Positions 10,389 to 21,593 of a DNA stretch of 64,000 nucleotides are shown one piece after another. The notes beneath the pieces are model-generated. The model made no database searches. It was not told the origin of the DNA and saw nothing but the letters and a program-made list of their open reading frames with translations. A program made the translations under genes and the position numbers. Source of the DNA: Syncephalastrum monosporum B8922. Its lineage: Eukaryota; Mucoromycota; Mucoromycetes; Mucorales; Syncephalastraceae. Each line of letters starts with the position of its first letter. Within the stretch, counting starts at the first letter, position 1. The DNA lies in assembly GCA_000697355.1 (NCBI GenBank), contig JNEN01000789.1, forward strand, positions 18,463 to 82,462, read 5' to 3'.

Positions 10389-11294
10389 ATGGCAACCAGG
10401 CATCGGATCACGGTCGGCCCTAAATCTATCGTTTGCCAGGAAACAGAGCTGAAAGGCGAGATCTCGATTGGTACCTTTCTTTATCCCTCCTTCGCATCTA
10501 TCATGCTCACTCATGCCTCGTTCAGGTGCAGGTCCGGCAGTTAACCTTTTGCGATGCTGAGCTTAGTGAGAAGGAAGAAACGCTCACAGAGCTTTTCTTT
10601 TCTTTTCTTTTCTTTCCTTTTTTTTTTTGCATTTAGGCACCGTACTTCATCCTCAGTGCCGCGTCATTGCTGAGAATGGTCCAATCTATATTGGCAAGAA
10701 CAATATCATTGAAGAGAACGCGCTCATAATAAACAAGTGAGTCAGCCAGGACGTTGCTTATGGAACGCGTGGAACTTACCCGGTCTAGAAACACGTCACC
10801 TTTGGTGATCGGTGACGAGAACGTTTTCGAAGTGGGCTGCTGTAAGTAACTGCTAGGAACGAAGCAAAAGACTGACCAAAGGAAACAGCGGTGGAAGGAG
10901 CGCGGATCGGAAACAACAACATCTTTGAAGCACGGTCCAAAGTACTCGGCACGACCACCATTGGCAACCATTGTGTGGTCGGTGCTGCCTGCTCCACTGA
11001 AAGCAACGAGACCGTGGCGGATATGACCATCATCTATGGCAGCAAATCCAGTCGTCGGAAACAAAGCGAAGTCTTTCCCGTAAGTAGACCGTAACATACT
11101 TGCAACGCATTTCACTGAAAAACGAGTCATCATGTTATAGACTCAGGCAGCCCTTCATGCGCGACACCTTGAGTACCTGCGAGAGGTAGGTAGGCGTATT
11201 TATTAAATAGTCGTCTCTGATAAGCTTCCCTTTTTGTCTTCCATGTTAGGTCCTACCCAAGTACAATCATATGAAAAAACTCGAAGTTTCCTAA
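10389..11294 (+). CDS. DCTN6: Dynactin subunit 6 (p27)
   Basis: Six exons read through in phase: 10389-10470, 10637-10736, 10789-10841, 10889-11079, 11141-11185 and 11250-11294. They give a protein of 171 residues. The sequence is a left-handed beta-helix of hexapeptide repeats, with [42 protein letters not shown] and [11 protein letters not shown]. It ends in the family's C-terminal helix ([22 protein letters not shown]). p27 belongs to the pointed-end complex of dynactin, the cofactor that ties cargo to cytoplasmic dynein. The length is close to animal p27. All introns have GT-AG ends; the first (166 bases) contains a long pyrimidine run. The 3' end faces ATG16 with only 39 bases between stop codons. 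Confidence 0.9.
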
Positions 11295-11333
11295 GCAGTT
11301 CATACCCGTCTATAATAAATCTATTGACTCCTT

Positions 11334-13780
11334 CTATGCCTCGAGCGCCGTACTCCACATGCAAATGCCCTTGTTCATGTCCGCGCTATACAGATAGCTA
11401 CCCGTAGGGTTCCATGACACTCCACATATGACGCCACTACGTACAAATTAGGTAAGCAACTGATCTCATCTGTGGACATCACTTTATACCTATGTGCTTT
11501 CACGGCTCGCTCCAATTTTCTGCTCCCTGTATCCCAGACATGCAACATGCCATCTAAAGGCGCATCAGTGTCTCGCCTTCTGTCACATTCTACGATGCAT
11601 ACCTGAAGATCCAGCTGCTACGTAGTTTCCATCCGGACTTTTTCAAAGGGAAAAGTTTGAACAGCCGTTGAGAGAATCCCCTTTTTACTCTTACCTGAAG
11701 CAAGCTCTGGACCAGTTGGCACCATTACGATAGGTCTCCGCTCTGACCAGTGTCAAACAAAGGACGCATACTTCTCATCTGAGTACTTACTGATATGTAG
11801 CCACGACATCATACATGCGCAGATCGACAAGTTTCAGGGTATTATCGCGCGAATTGGTCAGTAGCTTGGACCCATCTGAAACGATTAGGTGCCATGATCG
11901 TCAGGACTTGTTTTTGCTTTTTTTTTCCCTGCTTTACTTACCGGGTGAGATGGAAACAGATGTGATTTGACCCGAGTGGACCGACGCCAATTCCTTGATA
12001 GCATTGCCGGTTCGCGTATCCCATATACGTACGTGGTTATCGAGATGGCCACTCACCAATGTCTGCCTGTCATGCTCGAATAAGTGAAGATGCGCTCTAT
12101 ATTCCATTTTGGCTATTCATACCCATCCGCATCCACGAGAGCTAGGTCATTGCAACTTGAAAAGGTAAAGATTGTACGTGTACCTGAGCTTGCATTAGAA
12201 AAATTGGTATACCATGTTTCTAACCTACAATAGCCGCGTTGCAAATCCCAGACTTTCAATGTACGGTCATGACTCCCTGATATCTGTTCTCAAACGATAT
12301 CAGACCTTTGTCCCGTCTAGGCTATGCTTGGACCTACCACGCGTTTGGAATCAGCCGTAAACTGGGCGGCATATACTTTGCCGATGTGTCCCGTCAGCGT
12401 ATGCTATCCCGATGTCAACATGCGAGGTGACACCCACTTGAGCAATTTACCTTGACGCGGTTTGTGCTGAGACTCCATACACGAGTAGCATTGTCCGTCG
12501 AGGTGCCTAAGATCAGTTCATCGGTGGGGTTGAACCGGACGGAGGTGATGGTCTGAAGTGCACCACTGAGCGTTTGGACGGTATTCCCCGTCTTGGCATC
12601 GTAGAGCTTGATTTTTCGGTCGGCCGAGCCGGTGGCAAACAGGCTACCGGTGGAGGAGGTTTGAATACAAAAGACCTCACTGTCATGCATGTGCCATTCG
12701 CGGGCGGGCGCATTGGGCAGCGTCACCATGGCATGGCGCGGTGGCTCTTGCATGCCTTTGGGTTCCTCGTCTGTCCCGGCCGTCGAAGCAGGGCGCAGAA
12801 TCCATTTGCCGCCGCTTTTCCGAATGGTTTGGCCTACGCTGCGCGCTTGCTCTAGGAAACTAGAGGCGGGGTCAGATGGACGCGAACCCTAACCCAACCC
12901 GTGTTTTACTTGCCTCTCGTAAAACTGAGTGGCCTCATTCATTTTTTCGGCCTCCTGATTCATCTTGTCGAGCCAGCGCTGCAGAAGCTGTGCATTTTCT
13001 TTCTCCAGCTTTTTGTTGCGCTCTTCCATGGTCGTGATCTCGAGCTGGATCGCCGCAACTTCATCTTGCAGGATCTATGTTCCCGTCAGAGGTGGTCTCG
13101 GTAGGTAATCGGTGTGTGCTCGTACCTGGATTGTGACGTCCTTTTCTTTCAGCTGCTGCATCTGAAGATCGCATTTCGACGCAAGCTGTTTCACGTGCGT
13201 CTTAAGCTCCTGGATCCTGTCAAAGGCCTCTAAGTCATATGCATCCTATAGAGAGAGAGTATGACCTACTCAAGGGTACTGGCTTTCTCGGCCTCCTCCT
13301 TGATACGCAGTTGATCATTCATATGCACCAGACGCTGTGCGTTTTCGCTCTGGACCTTGTACATATCCGCCCGTTCTTCATGCAGTTCCTGGATGCGTTG
13401 ATTCAGCTCGGCCACGCGCTTTTGGTTTCCGCCGCCACCCGCGAGCGACCTGAATAAGAACGGTCAGCAGCTGCCTCCTCGCTCTTTTGTGACATCCTTT
13501 TGCCACCCTCGACTCACCCTTGACTGTCTTTATCCTCAGTGCTTTGCCGCTCAAGCGCTCGCCTCGCTGACTCGAGATCTTTGCTTTTCGACTGCAGGTC
13601 AATGATCTTTTCCACGAGGCGCTGGTCTAACGCCAATGCAAGTGTCAATCGCAAAGTAAACAGCACAACGACGACGATGCAAGACTAACTGGCATGAATT
13701 GTATCCGCGTAGGCATTTTCTCGTCTATCGCGTGCTTCTAATTGGGCAAGAATGGCATCCCGGAAGGTGATTGTCGCCAT
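11334..13780 (-). CDS. ATG16: Autophagy protein ATG16 with WD40 domain
   Basis: A multi-exon gene. The first exon (MATITFRDAIL, LEARDRRENAY) matches the ATG5-binding helix of Atg16. The next exons encode a coiled coil with LVEKIIDLQSK, and then the motif RWLDKMNQEAEKMNEA, which is typical of ATG16. After a linker come WD40 repeats, for example FATGSADRKIKLYDAKTG and LGTSTDNATRVWSL, ending with GVICGVSWNPTG and SADMNKGICMW before the stop at 11334-11336. In the family ATG16 binds ATG5-ATG12 and places LC3/ATG8 lipidation on the growing autophagosome. The WD40 propeller is the long animal-type form, absent from yeast Atg16. Introns are short and numerous; borders beyond the first exons are approximate. 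ATG 13780 begins the conserved N-terminus. Confidence 0.88.
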
Positions 13781-14208
13781 CCCGGATAAAGTAGTAAAAA
13801 GGACGCTGAGTTTCGATCATCATGCGCAATGCCCTCTGGACTACAAAAGTGGGATCAGGTGACCCGCCTTTTTATGCTCGTTTCTGCACTCCAAAATTTA
13901 AAAGCCATACATGCAGCACACAGATAGGCAATATAGAGAGCTTGTTTAGGACAGCATCTATCTTCGTTGCTTTGCGTCAGAGGAGTCACTTCGGCCTAAA
14001 CTCTCAACGCCGCGGCGTAAGGGGCCACAGCATTCTATCGCAAGATAATTTTTATATTGACCTACGAATACCAAAGTACCAAAGTACCAAAGTACCAAAG
14101 TACCATAAGTAGATCTATCAGTTACGCCATTATCAGTACGGTGCATAGTGTGAAATGCAAAAAAGAAACAGGAAGAGGATGCTTTTATTAATATTATTGA
14201 AATGCTGC
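13781..14208. other. Intergenic region, ATG16 promoter side
   Basis: Upstream of ATG16 and downstream of the UTP22 stop. It contains the 8-base tandem repeat at 14070-14101 and no supported gene. Confidence 0.5.
14070..14101 (+). repeat. 8-base tandem repeat ACCAAAGT, four perfect copies
   Basis: Four exact ACCAAAGT units followed by a decayed fifth (ACCATAAG). It lies in the spacer between ATG16 and UTP22. Confidence 0.85.
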
Positions 14209-17200
14209 TTAGTTGGTCTGTTGTTCGATCAGATCGCCGCCGATCCTTGCAATCTCGGCCGCTATGGCATCAAAGTTGGGTACGCACAGGTCGGATGTGC
14301 CCTCCAGCTTGCCCTTGGCATTGATATCCACCGGCCGGCTGTTGAACTTGTTCGCTACCTTGAACTTGCGTGGCTCGGCCTCGAGGGGATTCCACACCAC
14401 CGCCAGTCGGTCGCCGCCGTATGTGTCGTGGAAAAACAAGACAGTGTCACCATAGATGCGCTCGAGCTCGTCCACAAATTCGGTAATGGGGTCCAGCTTG
14501 GCATAGACCTTGGTATCCAACTGTGATTTGCCCATCATCGGGTCGGCTTCTGGCCGCAGGTTCTCATAGTACCGCGTGCAAAGCGACGGCTTGAATTTGA
14601 ACACTGCGTGATAGTCCTCCAGAGGTGTGGCAAAGATGCGCTATAAGATATTAAGACGATCAGCATGATGGACACGACACAAAGGATGACCTGTGGCGCT
14701 TTACCTTGAGGGCTTTTTCTGAGCCCTGGGTGATGGCTTCGCTGAGCACGCCGAGGGCGGCCTGAGCGAGCATCTGCAATCGACCGGCGACGGGCTTGGA
14801 TGGCTTGTGCCGCGTCCACCGCAGACCCTCGAGATCGTCCGGGGTCGCGACACACAGCGCGCCAAGTGTCATTTGTGGGTTGCGTCCGCGCAGGTCTGTG
14901 AAATGCTTGAAAGCCGCATCGCGGTCGCTTGTCGAGATCTCGCTCTGGAGATCCACCACGAGCGGTGTCTTGCGCCAGTCCCAGGTCGCGAGGAGATGCA
15001 AAAAGCGGACGAAGCCGGCGAACGTGCTGGTCGGGGTCGACCATGGGTAGGGTTCCTTGAAGATGTGCGCGCACAGCAGCTCACAGAGCTCTTCCGAAAC
15101 ATGACGTGTCAGTAAGTGCGCGCCGAGCCATCGCTTGGCGAGTCGGATGGTAGACGAAAGCGCAGGGTACTTTGCACAGGCGGCCTGGATGGCGTAGGCG
15201 TGTGTACGACGGTAGCGGAACTGATGCAGGTGACGATCCAGCGCGAGCTGTGCGAGGGTTTTCTTCTTTTCGTCCGTCTCCTTTTGGCGCGTTGACAGGT
15301 TCTTAAGAAGGTCAGCTTCTTGTGCGAGGTAGATGTGACACCGGAAGATGTAGCCCTGGAAATAGACGTCGAGGTAGCCCCGATCCGCCAGGGGGTTGGT
15401 CTCCAATGCGTCCTCTACGACGACATGTGTGTGGGATGCACCCGCATTCTGGAGTTGCTCCGCCATCTTGCAGTAAAACGCATATTTCACCTTGTGCAGC
15501 TCGGCCGGGTCATCAGGCCAGCGTGCCGAGTTTTCGAGCTGGACAAGAACATCCAGTGCTTCCACATAGCGGAGCGAGGTCGGGTAGCGCGCAGCCTTGT
15601 TGAAGTCAATGGGATGGGGCAGGTGCACGGACGTGTAGCGCAGCGCAGGCGACACCGGATACAGATTGGAAATCAGGATGGGCAGAGCGTCGTCGACCGA
15701 CCGCAGCCGCTTGGCGAACTCTTGATAGACGCCCATCACGGGCTGGAAACCGGTGACCTCGAGCTCGCGGTTGTAAAAGTGGTCGGGTACCGTGTCGGCG
15801 AGATGCGTGTAGGGATACAGCTGGCCGGCCCAATAGTGGATCTTTTTGCGTGAGACATTGAAATGACGCTGCACAAGATGTTGGATGATCTGCTGCACAA
15901 TCAGACTGCGCTGCTCGTAGCCGCGCGTCTCCCACACCACACTCTCGAGAATACTGCCGTCCTTGAAACGACGCAGCTCGGCCTTGTCGCCCCAAAAGGC
16001 GCGGAACGCGTCCGCCTCCTCTTTTTCTTGGGCAGTAGGCCCTTGGTCGACCAGACGCGCATACGTTTCTGCATTCAGGATGATGCCAACGTTAAGGGTG
16101 GTTTCTGGGATGGAGGCGGTGCCGCCGAGCGGCCAAGTAAGGTCGTTGGAGTATTGAACGGCGACGAGGTAGGCGCGGTCCGTCAAACCGCGGGTGAGGA
16201 TCGCGCCAAGTTGCTTCGCAAAGAATTCGGCGTAAATGGGGTATTCGGCCGCGTTGGCAGCATCATAGGTCTTGAGAGGTTCCTCCGGCACGCGCACACT
16301 AAGCGCAGAGGTGAGTAAAGCAATAAAAATAGAAAGGTTTCTTCCTAGCGGGCCTTACCTCAGCAAGTGGTCATATTTGAGCTTATTGTCACCCACATTC
16401 TTCAAGAACATGCAGTCAAACTGGTCGGCTGGGTCGTTCAGCATGTCCATCGCCCGCTTGGCTTCATACTGGACCTGCTTCCATCCGGACAAGGTCAGCT
16501 GGGACGCCAGGTTGACCGTACCCGTCGGGTCGACGATGACGACCTCATAGTGATCGACAAAATGCTTTTCGGTAAACTCGGCGTGGTCGGACTGACCGAT
16601 AAAGATGGGGTTCTGTGTGATATCGTGGGTTGCGAGGTAGTCGAACGTACCGCGGATAAGCTGGTACGAGCTGTGGCCGGCCGAGAGCTTCTTACCACCA
16701 GCGGGCATACCGCCCTGGAGCAAGTAGCCCATGATGACAGAGAACAGGAAAGGCGTAAAACCAGTGGTCTGAGCGAGTCTGCGCTGGTAGAGCCAGACCT
16801 TGCTGAGCAAAACGGCGTCCGTAAAAGCGGCGCAATGTTTGCTGTGCTGGTAGAGGAAGGCGAGGCTGAATGAAAATGTGGTGTCCTGCAAAAGCGAGGC
16901 GTTGTACTGGGGCGTCGGTCGCTCGGTCGTTTCGTCGTCGTTGGCTGTGCGAACATTGTTGCGTCCGGGCGCGAGTCGGTAGTAGGGGAATGTGTCAGAG
17001 GCGATGCATGGTAAAATGCGAATGACGCATTTGGATTTGTGAAAGTCCAAGGGCGAGCGGTCTATGCCACCAAAGAGTAATCAATATCTCTCTTCCGCCG
17101 CACTGCAAGCGCTTTATATCCCTCTCTCTCTCTCTTTTCTTACCTTTCGGGGGTTTGACAAGCAGAATGGGCCGGTGCGCGTCGCCGTCGAGGAGCGAGT

Positions 17201-18108
17201 ATTCCAGCTCAAAGCCCTTCTTCGTGTCGCGGATGGCCTGGGCGAGTACAGCAAGGTAGCAGGCGCGTTTGTAGAAATAGCGGTGGTTAACCGTGTCCTT
17301 TTCTTGGAACACCGTATTGGGCATCTCAACAGACAGATCCACGTTAAAGCCGGCCTTGGTCTTGGCTACGGCTTTGAGCGCATAGCTGCCCACGACGCTC
17401 ACCGACGCAGGCTTCTCGAAGCAGAACTTGTATTTGGCATCGCTCGGCGGTGCGGTCTGCGTCAAGGGGACCGCCACGTCCTTTTTCGCCATGGCCTCCA
17501 TAAACTCGGTCAACAGCATGTCTTGACCTTGCGGGATACCTTCCATCGTCTGTTTCAGGTGCTCCAGTGCCCTTTTGAGCGACTTGTGCTTATCATAAGG
17601 AACGCTCACTTCTTGGAGCAGCTCATCAATCTAACGCATGCGGTCAGTCTCGACATCAAGATGGAAAGTGAGACAACAATCTACCTGCAGCTTGAAAATG
17701 TTGGACTTGAACAGATCGTAGGTCTCCTTGAGACCCTCGAGCTCGCCACCCGCAGCGTCAGTGACGTTGGAAGCACTGAGCTTCTTCACCTGCTCCGGAT
17801 CGCTTTCCATGTCCTCATCGCTCTGCGATTCCCAATCGCCCTCTTCATCGTCGTCGTCGTCATCACCACCAAAATCATATTTTCCCGTCTGTGCTGCCTC
17901 CATCAGATCCTCAGCGTCGTCACCGATGCCGCCCCATTCTTCGTCGTCGTCTGTTGGTTTGACAGGTTGCGCTTTGGCGGGTTTTGTTGCCGAACGAGCC
18001 ACCTAAAACAAAGGTCAGTACAAGGGGGAAAAGGGCATAGAGTGGGCACACTACCTTTTTAGCGGGGGCCGTCGCGTGGGTTGCCTTTCGCTTGGTCGCA
18101 CCGGCCAT
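14209..18108 (-). CDS. UTP22: U3 snoRNP / small-subunit processome protein UTP22 (NOL6, Nrap family)
   Basis: A large multi-exon gene for an Nrap-family protein of roughly 1,100 residues. Exon 1 (18108-18055) is basic (ATKRKATHA). After a 52-base intron a very acidic segment follows (DDDEEWGGIGDD, DDDDDDEEGDWE), as in yeast Utp22. The Nrap body then shows LLTEFMEAM, VGSYALKAVAKTK, NVDLSVEMPNTVFQEKD and RYFYKRACYL, later HSKHCAAFTDAVLLSKVWL and GTFDYLATHD. It ends with YYENLRPEADP, FVDELERIYGDTVLFFHD and GGDRLAVVWNP. In the family this protein acts in the nucleolus with Rrp7 in 18S rRNA processing. Its nucleotidyltransferase-like fold is thought to be catalytically inactive. Introns fall near 18054-18003, 17640, 17150-17060, 16370-16310 and 14700-14640. 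Confidence 0.9.
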
Positions 18109-19123
18109 GACAATCGTTGACTGTATAAAAAAGTTCAAGCGAGAACGCAAATGCGTGTGTGTGCCTGTATGCTTAATTTGTCAAAAGCGTGACGAGCATT
18201 CCTATTCATTGCAGGATTATGAGGCTTAGAGTGCGCACGGACCTCAAACCAAGAGGATTGAACAATTTCCCAATTAGGCACTTCTTTGATCAAAGAGCGC
18301 TTGCATTTTTGCTATGCTGATGGGGTTCGATTTTTTTTAATGTTGCTGCCACTGCCCTCGAAGGGGTTGATAGCAAAAGATTGAGCAAGCTGAGCCAGTT
18401 TGGCGGTCACAAATATGTCGTCCACCAGATAGGTAACTGAGAAGCGCTTAGAGCACTACAATCTGGAATGGCTTTGAATGTACACATATTTATTCTTGAT
18501 TAGAGCTGCAATGGAGCCACTACCTCCCTGCCTACCGCTTTCAGATATACATTATTATTTTCTAGCAAGGTCGTCCAATGTTATTGATCCGTCACGAAAA
18601 CCTCACAGCCATTTATACGGGGAAATTCTAGCATCTGTAGCCCTCGAAAATGCCACTTTTCCTATGACTAGGCAGTGTGCAAAAATCTTATTTATTACGT
18701 CCCAGTGGCAAGAAGCAAAAAGATGAACGCTGGGGTCTACTTGTGATCGTTCCCAACGACGCGTACAACATCTCAGGACATGTAGAATGTACGACTGGAG
18801 GTTTCAATATGCGCCAGTCAGTGTTTTTCGCTTACCGACGGTGTGAAACAGTGTGGCAGCGCGATCTCGACGTCAAGGAAACATTCGCCATATCGCGTAT
18901 GAAAATTAACGACAGCAGCAGCAGCAGCAGTAACATTGCACGCACGAATACAACCAAATGCTCTAAGGTTTCCAGTATGTTGAGGGCATTTTTTTAATCA
19001 AAGTAAAAGGAGAAGGTGCCTGATTAGGAAGTTGTTCGGCTCCCTGGGATGGGAGTAAACATGATATCTGGCAGACATGCGCTGCTTTGTTTTGAGAACA
19101 ATTTCGAAAAAGAAAAAAAAACT
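18109..19123. other. Intergenic region between UTP22 and SQR
   Basis: About 1 kb holding the UTP22 promoter and the 3' side of the quinone oxidoreductase gene. There is a short CAG/AGC run at about 18913-18932. Plus-strand frames at 18478-18997 show no coding features. Confidence 0.5.
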
Positions 19124-20745
19124 CTAGTTAGTGGAGCGGAAGGGGGAGAGAGCACCACGGATCTTGGAGGGGCCGGTCCAGATACCCTGGAGAAGACCGT
19201 TCCAGTAGAGCGCGGGGATGACCTCCTTGTTCAAGGTCTGAGCGGCGGAGCTGATGGTGCGCTGGTCGACAGGGAACGTCTCGAGAGGCTGGCCGGTGTA
19301 CCCGGAGAACTCAGCAAGGATGAGCTGCTCACGACCGACGATGAGCGGGCAGGAGGTGTAGCCGTCGTATTCCGCTTGCTCGACCGACTTGCCCTCGAGG
19401 TCGGCAATGAGGTTGTGCTTGAGCACGCCGGACTCGCCCGTGATGGCAGCCGCGGTCTTGGAGGTGGGCAGGGACGAGCAGTCACCGAGCGCGTAGACGT
19501 TCTTGTACTTGTTGTGGCGCAAGGTCTGCTTGTTGACGTCGACGAAGCCGGCGGCATCGGCGAGCTTGGACTCCTTGATAAAGGTAGGCGGGCCCTGTGG
19601 GGGCGCAACGTGCAAGAAGTCATAGTCGTAGGTCTTGACTTCCTTGTTGGCATTGTTGCGGAAGGTGGCCTTGCGGTCGGCCGCATTGATCTCGGTCAGC
19701 TCTGTCTGGAAGTTGACCTGGATGCCGCGCTCATCGGCAAGGCTCTGTAGGACGCGGCCATAGTGGTCCACACCAAAGATCTTGCCCAAGCTCGTGTTGT
19801 AGATCACGTTGGTCTTATCGCGGACACCGTTGGCGCGGAAGGCCTCTTCGGCCAAGAAGACAATCTTGGTGGGTGCACCGGGACACTAAATGATAGGAAT
19901 GAAACAAAGGAAGAAAATGAGCTGTCAGAAGACAATGGGTTTAGAGAATAGAAGGTACCTTGAGAGGCGTGTTGGGGAAGGTGAAGAGGGCATTGCCGCC
20001 CTTGAACTCCTGGATGAACTTCCACGTCTTCTGAACGCTGTCGGGCGAGTAGTTGGAGGTGACGCCGTCCTTACCCAGAGCCTCGGGGAGACCCTTGATC
20101 TGGTCCCAGTTGATTTGGATACCGGCAGCAACGACGAGGTAGTCGTAGCCGATGGTCTTGCCATTGTTGAGCGAGACCTGGTTGTTGTCAGGGTCGAGCT
20201 TGGTCACGCGCTGCTGGATCCAATCCGCGTTGGCTGGAATCAAATCCTCCATGGGGCGCTTGGACTCGTCGAAGCTCTTGAGACCACCACCGACATAGGT
20301 CCACAGAGGTTGGTACTAAGAGTAGTCATGGCAATGAGTATAGGATACGTATGTAATGGACTCGCTTGTCTGTCTGTCTGTCTGTCTGACTGACTGACTG
20401 ACTGACTGCTTACATAATGGGTCGAAGCCGGGTCGATTACGGCCACTTGGTCCTTGCCGAGCATGCGCGACAAGGTAGACGAGACTGGAGGGAGCCATGA
20501 AAAGGTGCATAGATTGAGATTAGATTAGTTTAGAATAGGCATGAGCACATGACCCGATGGACGCGTGCTCGTCTCCTCCTCGTTTCGTTCTTATAAGACA
20601 TACCGGACAGACCACCCGGACCAGCACCGACGACGACGACCTTGTACTTTTTATCGGCGACAGCAGCCTTCGCTTCGGACGAGGCAGTGGCAAACGAGCG
20701 CTTGGCGATCGCTGAGAATCGCAAACGGGAAGCAGTGGAGAGCAT
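19124..20745 (-). CDS. SQR: Mitochondrial sulfide:quinone oxidoreductase
   Basis: A flavoprotein of the sulfide:quinone oxidoreductase family (human SQOR, fission yeast Hmt2). Residues 1-30 look like a mitochondrial presequence (MLSTASRLRFSAIAKRSFATA). The FAD-binding motif VVVVGAGPGGLS follows. Further family markers are the catalytic cysteine in KCPGAPTK, the second in TSCPLIVG, and the FAD-contacting GDCSSLPTSKT. The enzyme oxidises hydrogen sulfide at the inner membrane and passes electrons to ubiquinone, which both detoxifies sulfide and feeds respiration. Both key cysteines are present, so the enzyme should be active. There are four exons with introns near 20610-20490, 20413-20318 and 19960-19885; the second intron has a tetranucleotide repeat close to its donor. 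ATG 20745 starts the presequence. The gene is divergent from the SNF2 gene. Confidence 0.93.
20367..20408 (+). repeat. Compound tetranucleotide repeat (TGTC)n(TGAC)n inside an SQR intron
   Basis: About five TGTC units switch directly to about five TGAC units. On the coding strand the array begins roughly five bases after the donor GTAAGC (donor at 20413) and fills nearly half of the intron. Confidence 0.9.
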
Positions 20746-21593
20746 GACGGACGTGTTAGAAAAGAGAAAACACACAGCGTTTCATTTTTTGGCCTGGCAC
20801 GACGAGGGTGGAAAGCGGAAAGTCTCTGAAATTGAGATGCCGACATTATCTTTTACTGATTTTACTGGTGCGGTCGTTCCCTGGATTGCGTATGGCGTGC
20901 GTAAAGCGAAAATGTGTCAATTTTCACTCGCCCGGCCCTGTCTTCTCCTATATGGGGCCGTTCCTTGGATATGAAAATGAGATGGGATACAGATCAAATA
21001 AGGAATCTCTTTTTTTTTTCGTCTTTCCTTGACTCCTTATGTGTGACACGACATCATAAAATGTATGATTTGGGGCCACTCGCTATTGATGCTGCTGCCA
21101 TGCTCCCAGTTCTTATCTATATCGACCTAATTCGCCTCTTCTTTCTTCCTTTCTTTTCTTCCTTCGTGTTTCCCCTTCGTACTTTTGTTTGCTGTTCTTG
21201 TACGCGGTGCTTTTGCTCGCTTTATCTCATCCGCACGTCGGGGCTTCGCTTTCAGTCTTTTACTTTTGAAGCTGCAAAAGATACACCACATGACTAGGTC
21301 ATGTGACGGAAAAACCATAGACCATGTGATGTGTTTTGAGCTTCGCTGTCTCTCTCTTTTTTATTTTTTCTGTGTGTTGCCCGCGAACCACGACTGAACC
21401 CGTGGCTTCTTTCTTTTGATAGCTTTTCTTTGGCTTTCTTTCCGGCTTAGGAAACACGCGCGCGCATTTGTAAGGGAAAAAAAGAAGTAGACAGGGAGCA
21501 GGAGGCAAGCTGAATTCTTTATCTCGACAGACAGGCGAGTAATATATCCCTTGACATTGGTGTGTGTGTGTGTGTGCGACGTTATGCAGTAGA
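20746..21593. other. Divergent promoter region between SQR and the SNF2 gene
   Basis: A shared upstream region of about 850 bases with pyrimidine-rich tracts around 21000-21030 and 21130-21180, and a (TG)8 run at 21561-21576. No separate gene is supported. Confidence 0.5.
21561..21576 (+). repeat. (TG)8 microsatellite in the SNF2 gene leader
   Basis: Eight uninterrupted TG units 17 bases before the likely start codon at 21594. Confidence 0.8.

Noticed and set aside
19049..19750. Open frame of 233 codons antisense to SQR
   Set aside because: It lies wholly over the conserved SQR C-terminal exon, and its valine/glycine/leucine-rich composition is typical of an antisense shadow.
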